Assembly: GCA_947069175.1 (NCBI GenBank)
Contig: CAMTDV010000002.1
Span: 10,222,988 to 10,286,987, forward strand
DNA: 64,000 nucleotides
Reading direction: 5' to 3'
Source: Scalesia atractyloides
Taxonomy: Eukaryota > Streptophyta > Magnoliopsida > Asterales > Asteraceae
This document shows, in pieces, positions 12,829-24,102 of the stretch; position 1 is the stretch's first letter, and the number at the start of each line of letters is the position of its first letter. The position numbers and the translations under genes were made by a program. The notes beneath the pieces are model-generated. The model was not told the origin of the DNA and did not search any database. It saw only the letters and a list, made by a program, of their open reading frames with translations.

Positions 12829-13848
12829 CAAAAGCTCTCCCACGAGCTTGATTTCCCTTGGGACAATCTTTCTTCCAATGATCCTTGCTTCCACAACCAT
12901 AGCATCCAGTTTCACGCCCAGCTCCATTCCCATTTCCATTACCCACACCGCTTCCGTTTCCTCCCCTTCCTGTCGTCGCCCAACATGTCTCAGAACGGTG
13001 GCCAACCTTGCCACACTTGTCACACTTAGAAACTTGACAAGCACCCAAATGGTGATACTTGCACTTGTCACATTTAGGATAGGGGCCTTCATACATCTTA
13101 AGACCAGTGGTGGTTGTAGCTACGAAAGCTCTTGTTCCCGTGGCTAATTAGCCACTCTCCTCTTGTTACCACTGTTGTTGTTGGAATGGTTAGCGTGATT
13201 ATTGTTGTTGTAGTTTGCCTGTGTACCCTTATTGAAGTGTGAATATATCCTTTTCCTGCCATTTACTGATTCAACGTGCGGTTCTTTCTTTTCTGCCCCT
13301 TTCACAAACAATTTCTTCATTCTCACAGCATCTTTTGTGAGGCTAACAGCCAGTGTCACAGCAAAGGTAATGGTAGCAGGGCTCGACGCAGTCACCATGC
13401 TATGGATTTCGGGTACTAAACCCCAGATATAACGCTCGATGCGCTTGAACTCCGGTGTTACAAGGTATGGTATCACGCGAGATAGATCATGGAATCTCTG
13501 GGTATAACCCACAATGTCAGCTCCCTTCATAGTTAAGTTCAAGAACTCGGTTTCTAGCTTCTGCAGGTCAGCCTTTTGAACAATATTTTTCTCTCATTCT
13601 TTCCTTCAAACTTTCCCAAGTCATCCCATAAGCAGCGTCATCACCCAGCGTTTGCACTTGTAGGTTCCACCATGTAAATGCTTCATCAATGAACAAACCA
13701 GTAATAAAAGTGACTTGCTGGTCCAGGGAACATATGCTCATTCAGAGTGTGGAATCTGTTTTCTCTGTCCAGCGTACAAAGGCCACGGCACCACTAGTGC
13801 CATCGTAATTCAGCGGCCTGCAGTCCAAAAACTGCTTGTAGGTGCACC
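12828..13848 (-). pseudogene. Ty3 gag exon 2 with zinc knuckles (element A)
   Basis: Gag forms the virus-like particle and binds the RNA. The capsid-like segment (13144-13760) reads FHDLSRVIPYLVTPE, IERYIWGLVPEI and TITFAVTLAVSLTKDAVR. A basic, Asn-rich stretch leads to the nucleocapsid at 12860-13080 with two CX2CX4HX4C knuckles: CDKCGKVGHRSETC and CYGCGSKDHWKKDC, preceded by an extra CDKCKYHHLGAC. Frameshifts occur at about 13140 and 13575, and a stop at about 13740. The exon begins at 13848, after a predicted intron. Confidence 0.85.
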
Positions 13849-13944
13849 CTTAAATGTTTATAACAGATTCTAAATGAGAAAATAATGAAACACACGAATG
13901 GATTAAAAAGAATTATTTGAGTTGTAACAACAACTGACTATTAC
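13849..13944 (-). other. Predicted spliceosomal intron in gag (element A)
   Basis: On the minus strand exon 1 ends GCGAATG followed by GTAATAG. After 96 bp of AT-rich sequence with in-frame stops, ATTTAAG precedes GGTGCACCTACAAG. Joining these gives ...NQANG-CTYKQF... in frame, and the gag at 20858-22243 runs through the equivalent point (TTKCTYKHF) without interruption. Copy B has the better acceptor TTTCAG. Confidence 0.7.
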
Positions 13945-14194
13945 CATTCGCTTGGTTCCTACCAGAGGAACCACCCTGTCCCTGGCTTCCTGATCCACCA
14001 GTTCCACCACTTCCACCTGCTCCGCCTATTCCACCAGTCCCTCCAATATTGCTTTCATTTCGGTTGGCCTCGTATTGGGCTAGGGCCTGGGATATTCTTT
14101 GTTACAACAAAGCATTCGGTTCGGCCTCATTCCTAGGCATGGGTTGTGATTGGTTTACATTCCGAGTGCGAGGGGCTCTTCGTCTTGGTGGCAT
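13945..14194 (-). pseudogene. Ty3 gag exon 1 (element A)
   Basis: It starts at ATG 14194 with MPPRRRAPRTRNVNQSQ, a basic N-terminus common to gag proteins of this plant Ty3 group, and continues through ISQALAQYEANRNESN and a Gly/Ser-rich linker to RNQANG at the predicted donor. Copy B has lost this ATG (AAG at 34437-34439). It is in frame with exon 2 after removal of 96 bp. Confidence 0.75.
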
Positions 14195-14700
14195 GATCTT
14201 TCAAGATAATATGGTAGCAAAGATTAGACGTTTTTATTATATATTCATTCAGTTAGTTATAATTTAGAATTATTCATATATATATATATATATATATATA
14301 TAAGCAAGTAATCAAGCAATTAAATAACACATAATAATTTAAATATATATATAAACGATCCATCAAATAAATAAGTCGGCTCCTCGCAGTACACCATGCA
14401 TAGAAATCAATATAATGCATCATAACAAAGACATCAAGTTTTTATATAATAAGACAACTTGTTAAATGACCGTTTGTAAAGGAAACAATAATGACTCGGG
14501 TTACACCACCCGGTCATACAAGTTTAATATATATAAAAACAAAATCATCCTTCACTTGCGATCTTCATTCTTCGAGTTGTCTCTAAAACTTGACGTGTAG
14601 TCTTCATCAATAACGGGTACCTAGTTTTCGTCCAAAAGTACCTGCAAATAAAACCCTAAGTTGCTGGGGGGATGGTGGTGGGGTAGGGGTAACTAGACTG
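14195..14700. other. Non-coding spacer between accessory ORF and gag
   Basis: It contains an AT microsatellite (14275-14301; much longer in copy B at 34520-34575) and AT-rich sequence without coding potential. From about 14402 rightwards it becomes almost identical to copy B. Confidence 0.7.
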
Positions 14701-15756
14701 CAGAGGTGGATAACCTCCTACTCAAGCTCACGAACTCGGCAAAGTAAGACGCCTATTTGCATCTCGAGCATCAAGATACGAGCATCGTGACCATCGGATG
14801 GCATGGGAGGTGGTGTTGGAGGCATGGTAATCGCCTGCCTCTCCGTGTCACAGACCCTCTGATGCAGGGTCTAAATCTGTTGCTCCAGAGAGCGAGCCCA
14901 ACTGTCCATGGAGTAAGGGGTATAGTGGCAGGGATGGTAGGGGTCGAACATGGGCATTACGTGTGGTGGTGAGCATGGGGTTGGGCTAATCGACACTCGG
15001 GATGGACCTGCCTCATAGCGTGGGGATGGGGTTATATATGACGGTCCAGAGGAATGGGTGTGACGGGAACAAAAAGCCTCCTGATAAGGAATCGATCTAA
15101 TCCAAGCAGAGTCTCCTATGGGTCTAGAAATAGGAATGGTACTCTTAGTGGATGGTGTAGGGGTACGAACGGATGTATGGGTGGGGACGGGTGCAGGGGG
15201 TCGGGGTAGAAATCGGTATGGTATCGAAGCTGCTGTCAGTGGCATCCTCCCGAAGCCCGGCTCGATGGATAGCAGCAGAGGATGCACGGTCGCTCTCATC
15301 TGATGATGAGATGGCCGCGACAGAAACTACTGGTGAGGATACCTCCAAAATGGCGATGTCAATCACCTCTCCATCACCAAGGTCCTCATCTAAGTGATCA
15401 ACATGGAATACCGAGACCTCGTTCTCGTCATCAAATATGTCGATAATAGGGTTCAAATAGCAAGGGGAATGGCGTCGATAGGGAGAATCTCTACTAGGTG
15501 TTCACCCTCAGGGTGACCTATGATAATCTGCTGATGATGCTGGGGAGATAGGGCTAAAAACGTCATCCACCAGAGGGACGTCTGCGTCAGCTACGAAGTC
15601 AGGGTCCTCCTCAGGCTCTGACTCACTATCCGAGGAAATGTAGTGTATGATGGGTCCAACCTCATCGTCCGAGTCGATATCCATGGGGTCATGGTCGTCA
15701 TAAATCCCACTTTCAGCTGAAGACATAGTAACTTGGAAAAAGGATTCGTACGACAT
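14700..15756 (-). pseudogene. Accessory ORF upstream of gag (element A)
   Basis: Between the PBS and gag there is a broken coding region of unknown function on the minus strand. It opens at 15756 (or ATG 15726: MSSAESGIYDDHDPMDID) with a strongly acidic segment, including ISSDSESEPEEDPDFVADAD. After a frame change near 15480 it continues with MNPIIDIFDDENEV, EDLGDGEVIDIA and a Ser-rich part. A further frame change near 15290 leads to a Pro/Ser/Tyr-rich region (TPTPSTKSTIPISRPIG). The end, after a stop at about 14870, has heptad-like DARILMLEMQIGVLLCRVRE. No homology is claimed. Position suggests an extra Gag-like or accessory protein of this retrotransposon. Copy B (34975-36031) is essentially identical. 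Confidence 0.6.
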
Positions 15757-16034
15757 GTATAATTAATTGTTATTTAGTATATATATATACACAAAATGCA
15801 GGCATCACATATTGTCCATTTCAAGATGTACTATTTTTTGGGTGAATCAACTTATTGTTCTATGTCTATCCTTTGTAGTTTAAGTCCCATAAAGTCCTTG
15901 TATTATTTTGTAAAAAGTGGATCTTTTGAAATAGTTATGTAACGAAAACCTTTTGTTGATGTAAAAATTGTTATCATGAGAGGATCCTAGTGATTGTAGA
16001 CTAGACTCGAGAAGGAATCCTAGTTCACTACAAT

Positions 16035-16053
16035 CGAAGCTCTAATACCAATC
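16035..16053 (-). other. Primer binding site of element A
   Basis: Directly after the 5' LTR the minus strand reads GATTGGTATTAGAGCTTCG. TTGGTATTAGAGC is one base from TGGTATCAGAGC, the complement of the initiator tRNA-Met 3' end used by most plant Ty3 elements. Confidence 0.85.
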
Positions 16054-19000
16054 TGTCACACGTGCTCATAGACGGAAGCGCGTGGTGTGATCTGATTGAT
16101 TCTCATCGCATACAACATAAGTGAACATACTAAATGAATAAAACAACCTCCAAATGCCATTACTGATATAGTTTTCAAACGCAACATAGGTTAAGTATAT
16201 TGATTACAACCCACTAAATTGTCAAATTGTGAAATAACCAAAAGCAAGATTTTAAATACTAAGGTTTTGACCCTTATATCACCGCAAGTAGGCAGGATAT
16301 ACTGGACAAATCCTTCAAAAGATAGCATTGGAGACTTGGTACTTGTTTCTTGATTTGCAGCTTCCTGCATAGATCCACTAATTACCTGAAACACATGTTA
16401 AGTTGAAAAGTCAACAAAAGTTGGTGAGTTCGTGTGTTTTAACTGAATGAGTTGTATTCATAAAATATATGAAATATTTGTATCAAAACCCAGTATGTAA
16501 AGCGTCAATGAAATCATGATCATTCATGTTTTGCAAGGACACTAATATGTGTGACGACATAGGAAGCATCCAAACCTAGACGATTTCTGTCGATTAACCT
16601 CGACTGGGATGACAAATGCACTCTTCCGTGTGGGTCAAAAACCAAGAATGGGGCTCGCCAACACCCGTTAGATCTAACCTATGTACGGTGGTCTTAAACA
16701 AGATTAATGATGCTTAAGTTCCACCATATTCGCACATGATCTAAGTTGTTTCATTCCCTAGCTTATCATACCATTGAACATGTATTTCCCCTGATAGCTG
16801 TAAAATAGTAAAACTTTAAAATGAAAAGGGGGACATGAACTCACCGTTTACCTTTCCTCTTTCGCTGTTTAACTCAAATACCTTTCTTTGAATTCGTACC
16901 ACAACCTACAAACGCGTTAAGTTTTGTTAGACACTTCAGTCTTTGAATGATTCATGTTCATGTTTCTTGTCTTAAATATTTGTTAAGACTTGTTGAGTGT
17001 TTTATTTTGTTTGGATGTATTTTCAATGTACGATGCTCCTTTGAGATGGGTTTTCGGTGTATGATGTCAGCTGAGGTATAATTCGGTGCATGATGTCAGC
17101 TGCAATGTATTCTCGGAACATGATGTCAATATATATTCCATCAAATATATATATATATATATATATATATACCCTTGCATCTCCAGTGTTGCATATATGG
17201 GCCTAGCCCGTTAGCCTCGACGATAACATGGTCGGATATGTTGCTTATATAATTCTTCTTAATTATATAATATTCCATGATCGATGTGTTAGTTAAAATA
17301 TCATATTTTATCTTGTATTATTTGTATGCATCTCTTTACATATATCATTTTTAATTGCAATGGGCTTGTTCAAAAAAAAACTATTTTTAACATGTATAGA
17401 TATATAATTATTCATATGCATGGGTTTATGGTTTACATGACCAAGTTTAATAATTGTTAAGTATTATACATGTGTATTTCCCCAATTATAGGTATACTTG
17501 TATTGTGTGTATTTATGTATTTACATTCGTATTCTCATGGTTAAGTATAATACTTGTAAAATGGTATGTTCACCAAATATTAATGGTATATATTAGCATG
17601 CATTTGTACGTATAGGAATACGTATTTTTCTTGTATTTATTACCCCTTTTTTTGTGTATACTTAAATTATATAATTTTAAGATATATTCAAATTGGTATA
17701 TGTATTATTATGCTTGGTAAGTGTATGTGTCCCAAAATAAAATATATTTTTGCGATTAGTTCTAGAAAAATATATATTTTAGCTTCCAACAAAAACAATA
17801 TATTTTTTGGGGGTTTATGAAATATGTATTTTTATACACTTCGAAAATAATATGTTTTTAGTATCGACTAAATACGATATAGTATATATACTTATAAAAA
17901 TATATATTTTGTCACTTGATCGGTGTTGAAAATATTACTTTCCAAGCTTCAATATGGTATATATTTTTAGTCCATAATTCATTTATAGTCCGATCGTCCG
18001 AATAGTCCATATTTGTTTCCATGTATGGTTATGGATAGGTATATATATTTTGTAATTCTTTGTTTGCCACTTATTATGTATTTATTTGTATGATTTATTT
18101 TTCAAGTTCCTAACTATGTACATGTGTAATACAAACAATAAACACATAAGTTGTTATTCTTATGATCACTAAATATATATTTTTCCAAAAATATGTATTT
18201 ATACCCATTTTTATCTTTATAAAAATCATGACTTCTTGAACTTATATTTTATACAAAAACATGGGAATTTTTATATTTATGGTTGTTAAACAAGTTTACT
18301 TGTAAGAACTTTATAACCATATATTTTTCTAAGTGTTTAATTTTTATACAAATTTTGCTATATCTCCCCTAGATTTAGAAAGTTTTCCATGTTTTTGAAA
18401 CATGTGTTACGCTTCCAAACTCATCAATTTACTCATCACAACTTCAACAAGTATTCTTTATACGTATATACGCATTTTTTTGGTCATGATGAACTTGGAT
18501 GTTTACTAAAACATGTAGTCTTTTATTTTTGTGATTATGATGTTCATACATCTTCAAAAATAGTTTTAGTTATTACTATTTACTAACTTTATTAAAAAAC
18601 ATTTTTACATCATGTATATATATATATTTTTAGAAAGCATCATAAGTTACTTTAATCATATTTTCAAGTTCTTCCATTTTGTTAAACATGTTTGTTAAGA
18701 CTTTTTAGGAAATAATTTATGAACTTATGTCCATCCATCTTTCAAGAAGTCTATAATTTGTATGTAACAACTTATACACTTTAACAACTTCAGCTTTTAT
18801 GTTCATCCATTTTTATTAACATGTTCATCATGAATCTTTCAAGATCTTTGTGTTCAATTGTTAGTTTATGTTTTTAATCATCATCAAACAAGTCCACATA
18901 TGATATTTACCACTACTAGCTCAAACTACCAACTAACAACTTCTATAACACAACAAAAGCAACTTGTTTCTTATAATTTCTAGCTTAGTTTGAAGTGTTC

Positions 19001-19813
19001 TTCATCTTTGTTTTGTATGAACCTTTAGATGTTATCTTGTATATAAGTTATATATACTTTAACTAGATGGAAAAAAAATTTCAAGGGAACTTACTACTAG
19101 CACAAGGCTAGGGAAGCAACACACAGGAACAAGAAGATGAAGATGAAGAAAATAGGTGGTTAATAGCTCTTTGAATAGGTCCTTCCACTTCCAAGACTTG
19201 ACACCTTCCTAGTTTGCCTTGAGACACCCTTGGGTCACCTTGGATTTCCTTGAAATTAGCTTGATGATGGAGGTGTAGTGGAGGTAGAAGTGGCCGTGAG
19301 GTAGGCAAGGAAGAAGAAGGAGATGATGTTTTTCTTGGTTGATGAAAGTGGTGATTATGTTGGGATAAGACCAAGTATTTATAAACTTACAAAACATGCA
19401 TCCTCCAAGCCTTAACATTACACACAAGGTCTTGTGTCCAAGGTTAGAAAACATGTGGGCTTGGGGGACCCACATGTTGGCCATCCACCATATGCTTGTT
19501 TGTGTTTTAACTAGGTTAGTTTGTTGAGTTAGGATTAGGGGTTTAGTTAGGGGGATTAAGTGTATTAGGGTTTTTGATGTATTTTGAGATACAAGATGCC
19601 ATATACTAGCTTAATAGTGTTAGACAATGTTAACTAGTTTATATTTATGTCTAGTTCGTGTTCGGTTGCTTAACGGGTGCTAGATTCGTTAACAGTTTCT
19701 TAAAGAAGGTTTAAGCAACTTGTAGGGATTTTAGGGATTTTCAATCAAAACCATGTGTTTAATGCTTATAACTAGTTGTATGATGTTAAAACATTGTTAA
19801 CTAGTTCATATGA
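16054..19813 (-). repeat. LTR2 proximal part (5' LTR of element A)
   Basis: Starts TGTCACACGTGC at the PBS and is collinear with LTR4 (36338-40661) up to CTAGTTCATATGA at 19813, where unrelated sequence begins. The remaining LTR end is found at 25647-25744. About 460 bp that LTR4 keeps between these points is missing. It is closer to LTR4 than to LTR1. Confidence 0.9.
19372..19385 (-). promoter_or_regulatory. Putative LTR2 TATA box
   Basis: The minus strand reads GTTTATAAATACTTGG, followed by the CT-rich leader. The same site is in LTR4 at 39660-39672. As the 5' LTR it would have driven element A. Confidence 0.55.
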
Positions 19814-20850
19814 AAATGTCTGTTCGATCAAGGCTCAATCAAGCGGAGCCGATCGTATTGCATGTACTGGAAATAATAAATTTAATCTAAACAACAATCA
19901 CACAAACAGCCTATACATGGAACCTCTCATAACCGCCTGATAATGCCTCCGATCCTTTGACAAGAATACTTATATATAGGAAGTACCAGCGGCGTATCCA
20001 CCATATTCTTGTCAAATTTTCATTGACTTTATCCACAAGTTTGATTAGTTCTATGTGACTCTACTACAGATACAACAACCACAAGATACTGATAATGAAA
20101 ATGTCTGTGCGATCAAGGCTCAATCAAACGGAGCCGATCGTATTGCATGTACTGAAAATGAAAATGTCTGTGCGATCAAGGCTCAATCAAACGGAGCCGA
20201 TCGTATTGCATGTACTGAAAATAATAAATTTAACCTATACAATAATCACACAAACAGCCTATACATGGAACCTCTCATAACCGCCTGATAATGCCTCCGA
20301 TCCTTTGACAAGAATACTTATATATAGGAAGTACCAGCGGCGTATCCACCATATTCTCGTCAAATTCTCATTGACTTTATCCGCAAGTTATGATTAGTTC
20401 TATGTGACTCTACAACAAACACAACAACCACAAGATATTGATAATGAAAATGTCTGTGCGATCAAGGCTCAATCAAACGGAGCAGATCGTATTGCATGTA
20501 CTGAAAAATGAAAATGTCTGTGCGATCAAGGCTCAATCAAACGGAGCCGATCGTATGTGGGCACGCCAGGTTCAACCTCATAATGAAATGGGGAACATGC
20601 TCAATGCTCATAATGTAATGGGGAGCGGCGGCCTATGAAATTGCATGTACTGAAAATAATAAACAATAATTACTCAAACAGTTTACACATGGAACCTCTC
20701 ATAACCGCCTGATAATGCCTCTGATCCTTTGACAAGAATACTTATATATAGGAAGTACCAGCGGCGTATCCACCATATTCTTGTCAAAGTTTCATTGGCT
20801 TTATCCTTAAGTTATGATTGGTTCTATGTCATTCTAAAATATAAGGAAAA
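19814..20850. repeat. Tandem array of ~285-340 bp units with TATA-like motif
   Basis: Three long units begin GAAAATGTCTGTGCGATCAA (19814, 20160, 20512), each containing GATCCTTTGACAAGAATACT, then TATATATAGGAAGTACCAG and GCGGCGTATCCACCATATTC. Before units 2 and 3 a 62-bp head piece is repeated (20098 and 20446). Unit 3 has an extra ~70-bp insertion with two copies of a CTCATAATG-ATGGGGA word (20568-20637). Open frames across it (MKMSVRSRLNQTEPIV) are by-products of the repeat. Origin is unknown: it lies between the broken LTR2 and the truncated end of element C. Confidence 0.8.
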
Positions 20851-20857
20851 ACATAAA

Positions 20858-22243
20858 CTAAACGATTGGAGTTGAATCTGGATTTTCGGTGAAGAGGACT
20901 AGTTGGGTATCTTCGTTTGGGCCGTCATTATCTTCGACAGGATTGGCGTTGATGTTGAAGACTCTTCCTCTTGCTGGTGGCCTAGCGGTTGGGTTTTCTT
21001 GGTTTACTTGGTTAACTGGGTTTGATTGGGCTTGAGCGTTTATGATGTTAACCAATCGAGGGCACGTGTTTCTAAAGTGGGTAGGGTCGCCACAATTGAA
21101 ACAAGCTCGAACATATGGGAACATGGGGTATTGGGGTTGTTGATAGGTTTGGATCATGGTTTGAGTAGGGGGAGAGATTTGGTTTTGAAAGGTGCGGCAA
21201 ACCTTGCTCAAATGACCATAGCGTCCACAAGTTGCACATAGTCGACAAGGTAGAGTAAGGGGATGGTGATAAAAACAGTTGTTGCATCGAGGGTGAGGTC
21301 CAAGATATGGTTTCTTATTTGGGTAAGTTGAGTTGGGTGCCACTTGAGTGATTGGGATAGCTTGGATGGGTATGGCGTGTGAAATTGGTTGATTTCGTTG
21401 GATAGTAGCGAAAAGTTGCCCGTCTCTCTTTCTCTTAGAATTGGGTTGAGAAGGGGATTCGGTTTGGGTGTAGTCGGAGGTTTCAGTCGATGCTTTATCC
21501 TTCTTTTTCTCCTCCTTGAAGTCTTGGTTCCGGATTCGGTTCTCGGTGAGCACTGTTGCTAGCTCCATTGCTGCTTCCAAAGTTGCAGGCGAGGTACTTA
21601 TTACAGAGTCTTGAATCTTTGACGGAAGACCACGAATGTAGTGCTCGATCAAACGGTAGAGGGGAGTGAACATGTTGGGAACCATTTGATGTAACTCGAG
21701 GAATCTTTTGTTGTGTGTGGTGTGGTCTCCTTCCTTTTGCTTCAACGAATAAAATTCATCTTCTAATTTCTTGATTTCGCTCCTTGGGCAAAATCGTCTG
21801 GTCATGATTTCCTTAAATTCGTTCCAAGTTAAAGTCATAGCATCTTCAACCCCTCGTTTGGCCTTCTCTGTATTCCACCAAGTAAGTGTTATTCCATATA
21901 AACGACCAGTAGCATAACGCACTTTGCGATCATCGGGGCAATCGCAATTTAGAAAAGTGCTCTCCATTTCTTCAAACCAATGGAGGAGAGCGGTGACACC
22001 TTCAGTCCCTTCGTATTTTGGAGGGTCGCATGATTTGAAATGCTTGTAGGTGCATTTAGTGGTATTTGGGGGAGAGTTGATAACGTTTTGATTTTCTTGA
22101 TTGGCAGGATTAGCGGTAAGTGCTTGTTGTACTTGGATTACAATGTTGGGTATTACGGCAGCCATTTGTTGAGCGATTAGGGCAGCCATGCGCTCGCGGG
22201 CTTTTCCTGCTCTCATCTTCCTACGGGCGAGGTTAGAAGACAT
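20858..22243 (-). CDS. Intact Ty3/gypsy Gag, 461 aa (element C)
   Basis: Uninterrupted gag from ATG 22243 to a stop at 20858. The protein would form the retrotransposon particle and package RNA. Visible parts are a basic N-terminus (residues 1-25), a retrotransposon-gag capsid segment about 70-240 (CDPPKYEGTEGVTALLHWF, TLTWWN, RRFCPRSEIKKLEDEF, IRGLPSKIQDSV), a Lys-rich/charged stretch 240-275, and two CX2CX4HX4C zinc knuckles at C336-C349 (CATCGRYGHLSKVC) and C381-C394 (CFNCGDPTHFRNTC). A Pro/Gln-rich tail contains ARGRVFNINANP, the usual lead-in to protease, but a stop follows with no protease, RT or integrase. Whether the stop is native or created at the truncation point cannot be told. 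This is the only full-length retroelement ORF in the window. Confidence 0.9.
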   Translation of the reverse strand: MSSNLARRKMRAGKARERMAALIAQQMAAVIPNIVIQVQQALTANPANQENQNVINSPPNTTKCTYKHFKSCDPPKYEGTEGVTALLHWFEEMESTFLNCDCPDDRKVRYATGRLYGITLTWWNTEKAKRGVEDAMTLTWNEFKEIMTRRFCPRSEIKKLEDEFYSLKQKEGDHTTHNKRFLELHQMVPNMFTPLYRLIEHYIRGLPSKIQDSVISTSPATLEAAMELATVLTENRIRNQDFKEEKKKDKASTETSDYTQTESPSQPNSKRKRDGQLFATIQRNQPISHAIPIQAIPITQVAPNSTYPNKKPYLGPHPRCNNCFYHHPLTLPCRLCATCGRYGHLSKVCRTFQNQISPPTQTMIQTYQQPQYPMFPYVRACFNCGDPTHFRNTCPRLVNIINAQAQSNPVNQVNQENPTARPPARGRVFNINANPVEDNDGPNEDTQLVLFTENPDSTPIV

Positions 22244-22997
22244 CTACAAGGAATACATGTCAAGAATATGAGTTGGATGTTTTTGGGTTCATGGGTCGCA
22301 CTTAGGAATGAACATTCATAAAATAATTATAGAAAAATAAATCTACTACATCCATAGGATGTCTTGGGCTTTGCTCGCCATTAGGCCCTACATGCCGCCA
22401 TACTTCACCTTCGTAATCATGTGGGCCCCCATGAATACCGGGTTTTTCATATGGTTCGCATGGGTTTGCCTGGTTGCGTACACTAAAACCCGGAGAAAAT
22501 CGAGAAATATGTATACAACGTGTGATATTCGGAATGTGTCCAGGTGTAGACACGGTGACACCTCAAAGTGGGGTTAGTTCGAACGACGTTTGGTGTGGCA
22601 TGCTTTGGCCTAATAGGTCCTTCGTACTCTCATCGTTAGTCCCCAGGTAGGCAAACTGGTCCGTTATATTGGATTTATACGAATGCCAACCTAGACAGGA
22701 CGTTCCGACTACCGGTACTTGTACCCTTCCAGTTACTACATGCCCGTCGCAGAACTTACTTTGATGAGATTTGAAAATTGCAACAAAATCTTTGAATAAT
22801 GAGAGTATGAAAATGAATTGAATATATGAACATTGATATATGTATAATGAATATGTATATAAGTATGTATGTTTGACTGTAAGTATAAACAAATAAATAT
22901 CACAAGTTTGTATGTAACCACCTAATCAATTAAAAATTTAGGCAGACTATAGTATAGGCTCTAAGGGTCTAATAACCTATCCTATATCCCTATAGTC
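22244..22997 (-). other. Leader of element C between PBS and gag
   Basis: About 750 bp without a credible ORF, containing GC-richer stretches such as GGGGGCCCACATGATT on the minus strand. It corresponds to the 5' untranslated/packaging region of the retrotransposon RNA by position. Confidence 0.6.
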
Positions 22998-23013
22998 ATG
23001 GCTCTGATACCAA
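22998..23013 (-). other. Primer binding site of element C
   Basis: The minus strand reads TTGGTATCAGAGCCATG, matching the initiator tRNA-Met complement over the whole segment, two bases from the LTR end TGTGACA. Confidence 0.9.
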
Positions 23014-23390
23014 TCTGTCACACCCCGACCCGCAGCGGAAAAGGTGATCGGGGCATGATTGGGTTATCATCAAAGCTCATGACATTTATTTTAACGTTTC
23101 ATATTCATTAATACACTTTAATGGAAAATTACAATCAATATTACAACATGTCCTAAATATCAATCTAGGCTTCATTGTTTTCTTCTAAGGCATTTCCTAT
23201 GTTTCTTGCTTCATCCTGTTCACCTGTATCATGTGTAAAAAGGGTTTTTGGATCAACAAAAAGTTGGCGAGTGAATCCTATGGAAAACATTTGAACAAGT
23301 TTATTTAATTGATTATGAAATAAAGTGCACAACCACACATGAGTAAAAAATAGATGTAAACTTATTCATAAATCAATATAATATTAAACA

Positions 23391-23671
23391 ATACACACAT
23401 GAACAATAATGGATCGTTTAGAGGCACGCGTTGCTCAACTCGTCTCTCACGAGTAACTGATGGGCCTAATGAATGAATTTGCATAAACATGATAATGTGA
23501 AAGACATAACTACAAACAATAAAAACTCAATAATACACACATGAACAATAATGGATTTGTTTTGAGACACGCGTTGCTCAACTCGTCTACCACGAGGAAC
23601 TGATGGGCTTAATGAATGAATTTCATATAAGTTGACAAAATGAAATACATAATCACAACAATATAAACAAT
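23391..23671. repeat. 140-bp tandem duplication in LTR C
   Basis: Two copies (23391-23529 and 23530-23671) both start AATACACACATGAACAATAA and contain CACGCGTTGCTCAACTCGTC and GAACTGATGGGC (or its close variant). They differ by several substitutions and indels, so the duplication is not recent. Confidence 0.85.
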
Positions 23672-24102
23672 CTAAGTTTAGATCACGATATGGTATGGCA
23701 CAAGTTTAAATAAACGAGTTAATTATTTTATGACACATGACACACCCCAAAACGTGTAATTAAAAAGGTGAGTTGTAAGATTCACTCACAGTGGGTGCGT
23801 TCGGTTGATGATGTTGAATGCACGCGAAGTGGTTTTAACCACGAGTGAAATTAACCTAGATAAATAGCATTATGGTTCGGTAAGTAAACGGATTTTACTA
23901 ATCCATTTTAGTAGGATTGTTGGGTGTATTTTTGTGAGTTTAAGGCTATTTTCTAACCTTAAAAATGTTATTTTAAGTATTTTTAATTGATTTTTAATTA
24001 AAACAAATAAATAAAAATAATAAAAAAAAGTTGACTTTTTTGACCGTTGACCGTTGACCTTTGACCTTGACTGTTTGACCGATTCGTAGGCGTGTAAGTG
24101 TG

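Noticed and set aside
12761..13147. 128-codon frame on + (and its copy 33010-33396)
   Set aside because: Shadow of the minus-strand zinc-knuckle/protease coding sequence.
15118..15397. Plus-strand frames across the accessory ORF
   Set aside because: The minus strand has the acidic and Pro/Ser-rich pattern over a longer stretch; plus frames are shadows.
19814..20850. CRISPR-like or protein-coding tandem repeat
   Set aside because: Units are ~300 bp without spacers, the genome is eukaryotic, and frames (MKMSVRSRLNQ) break outside the repeat head.
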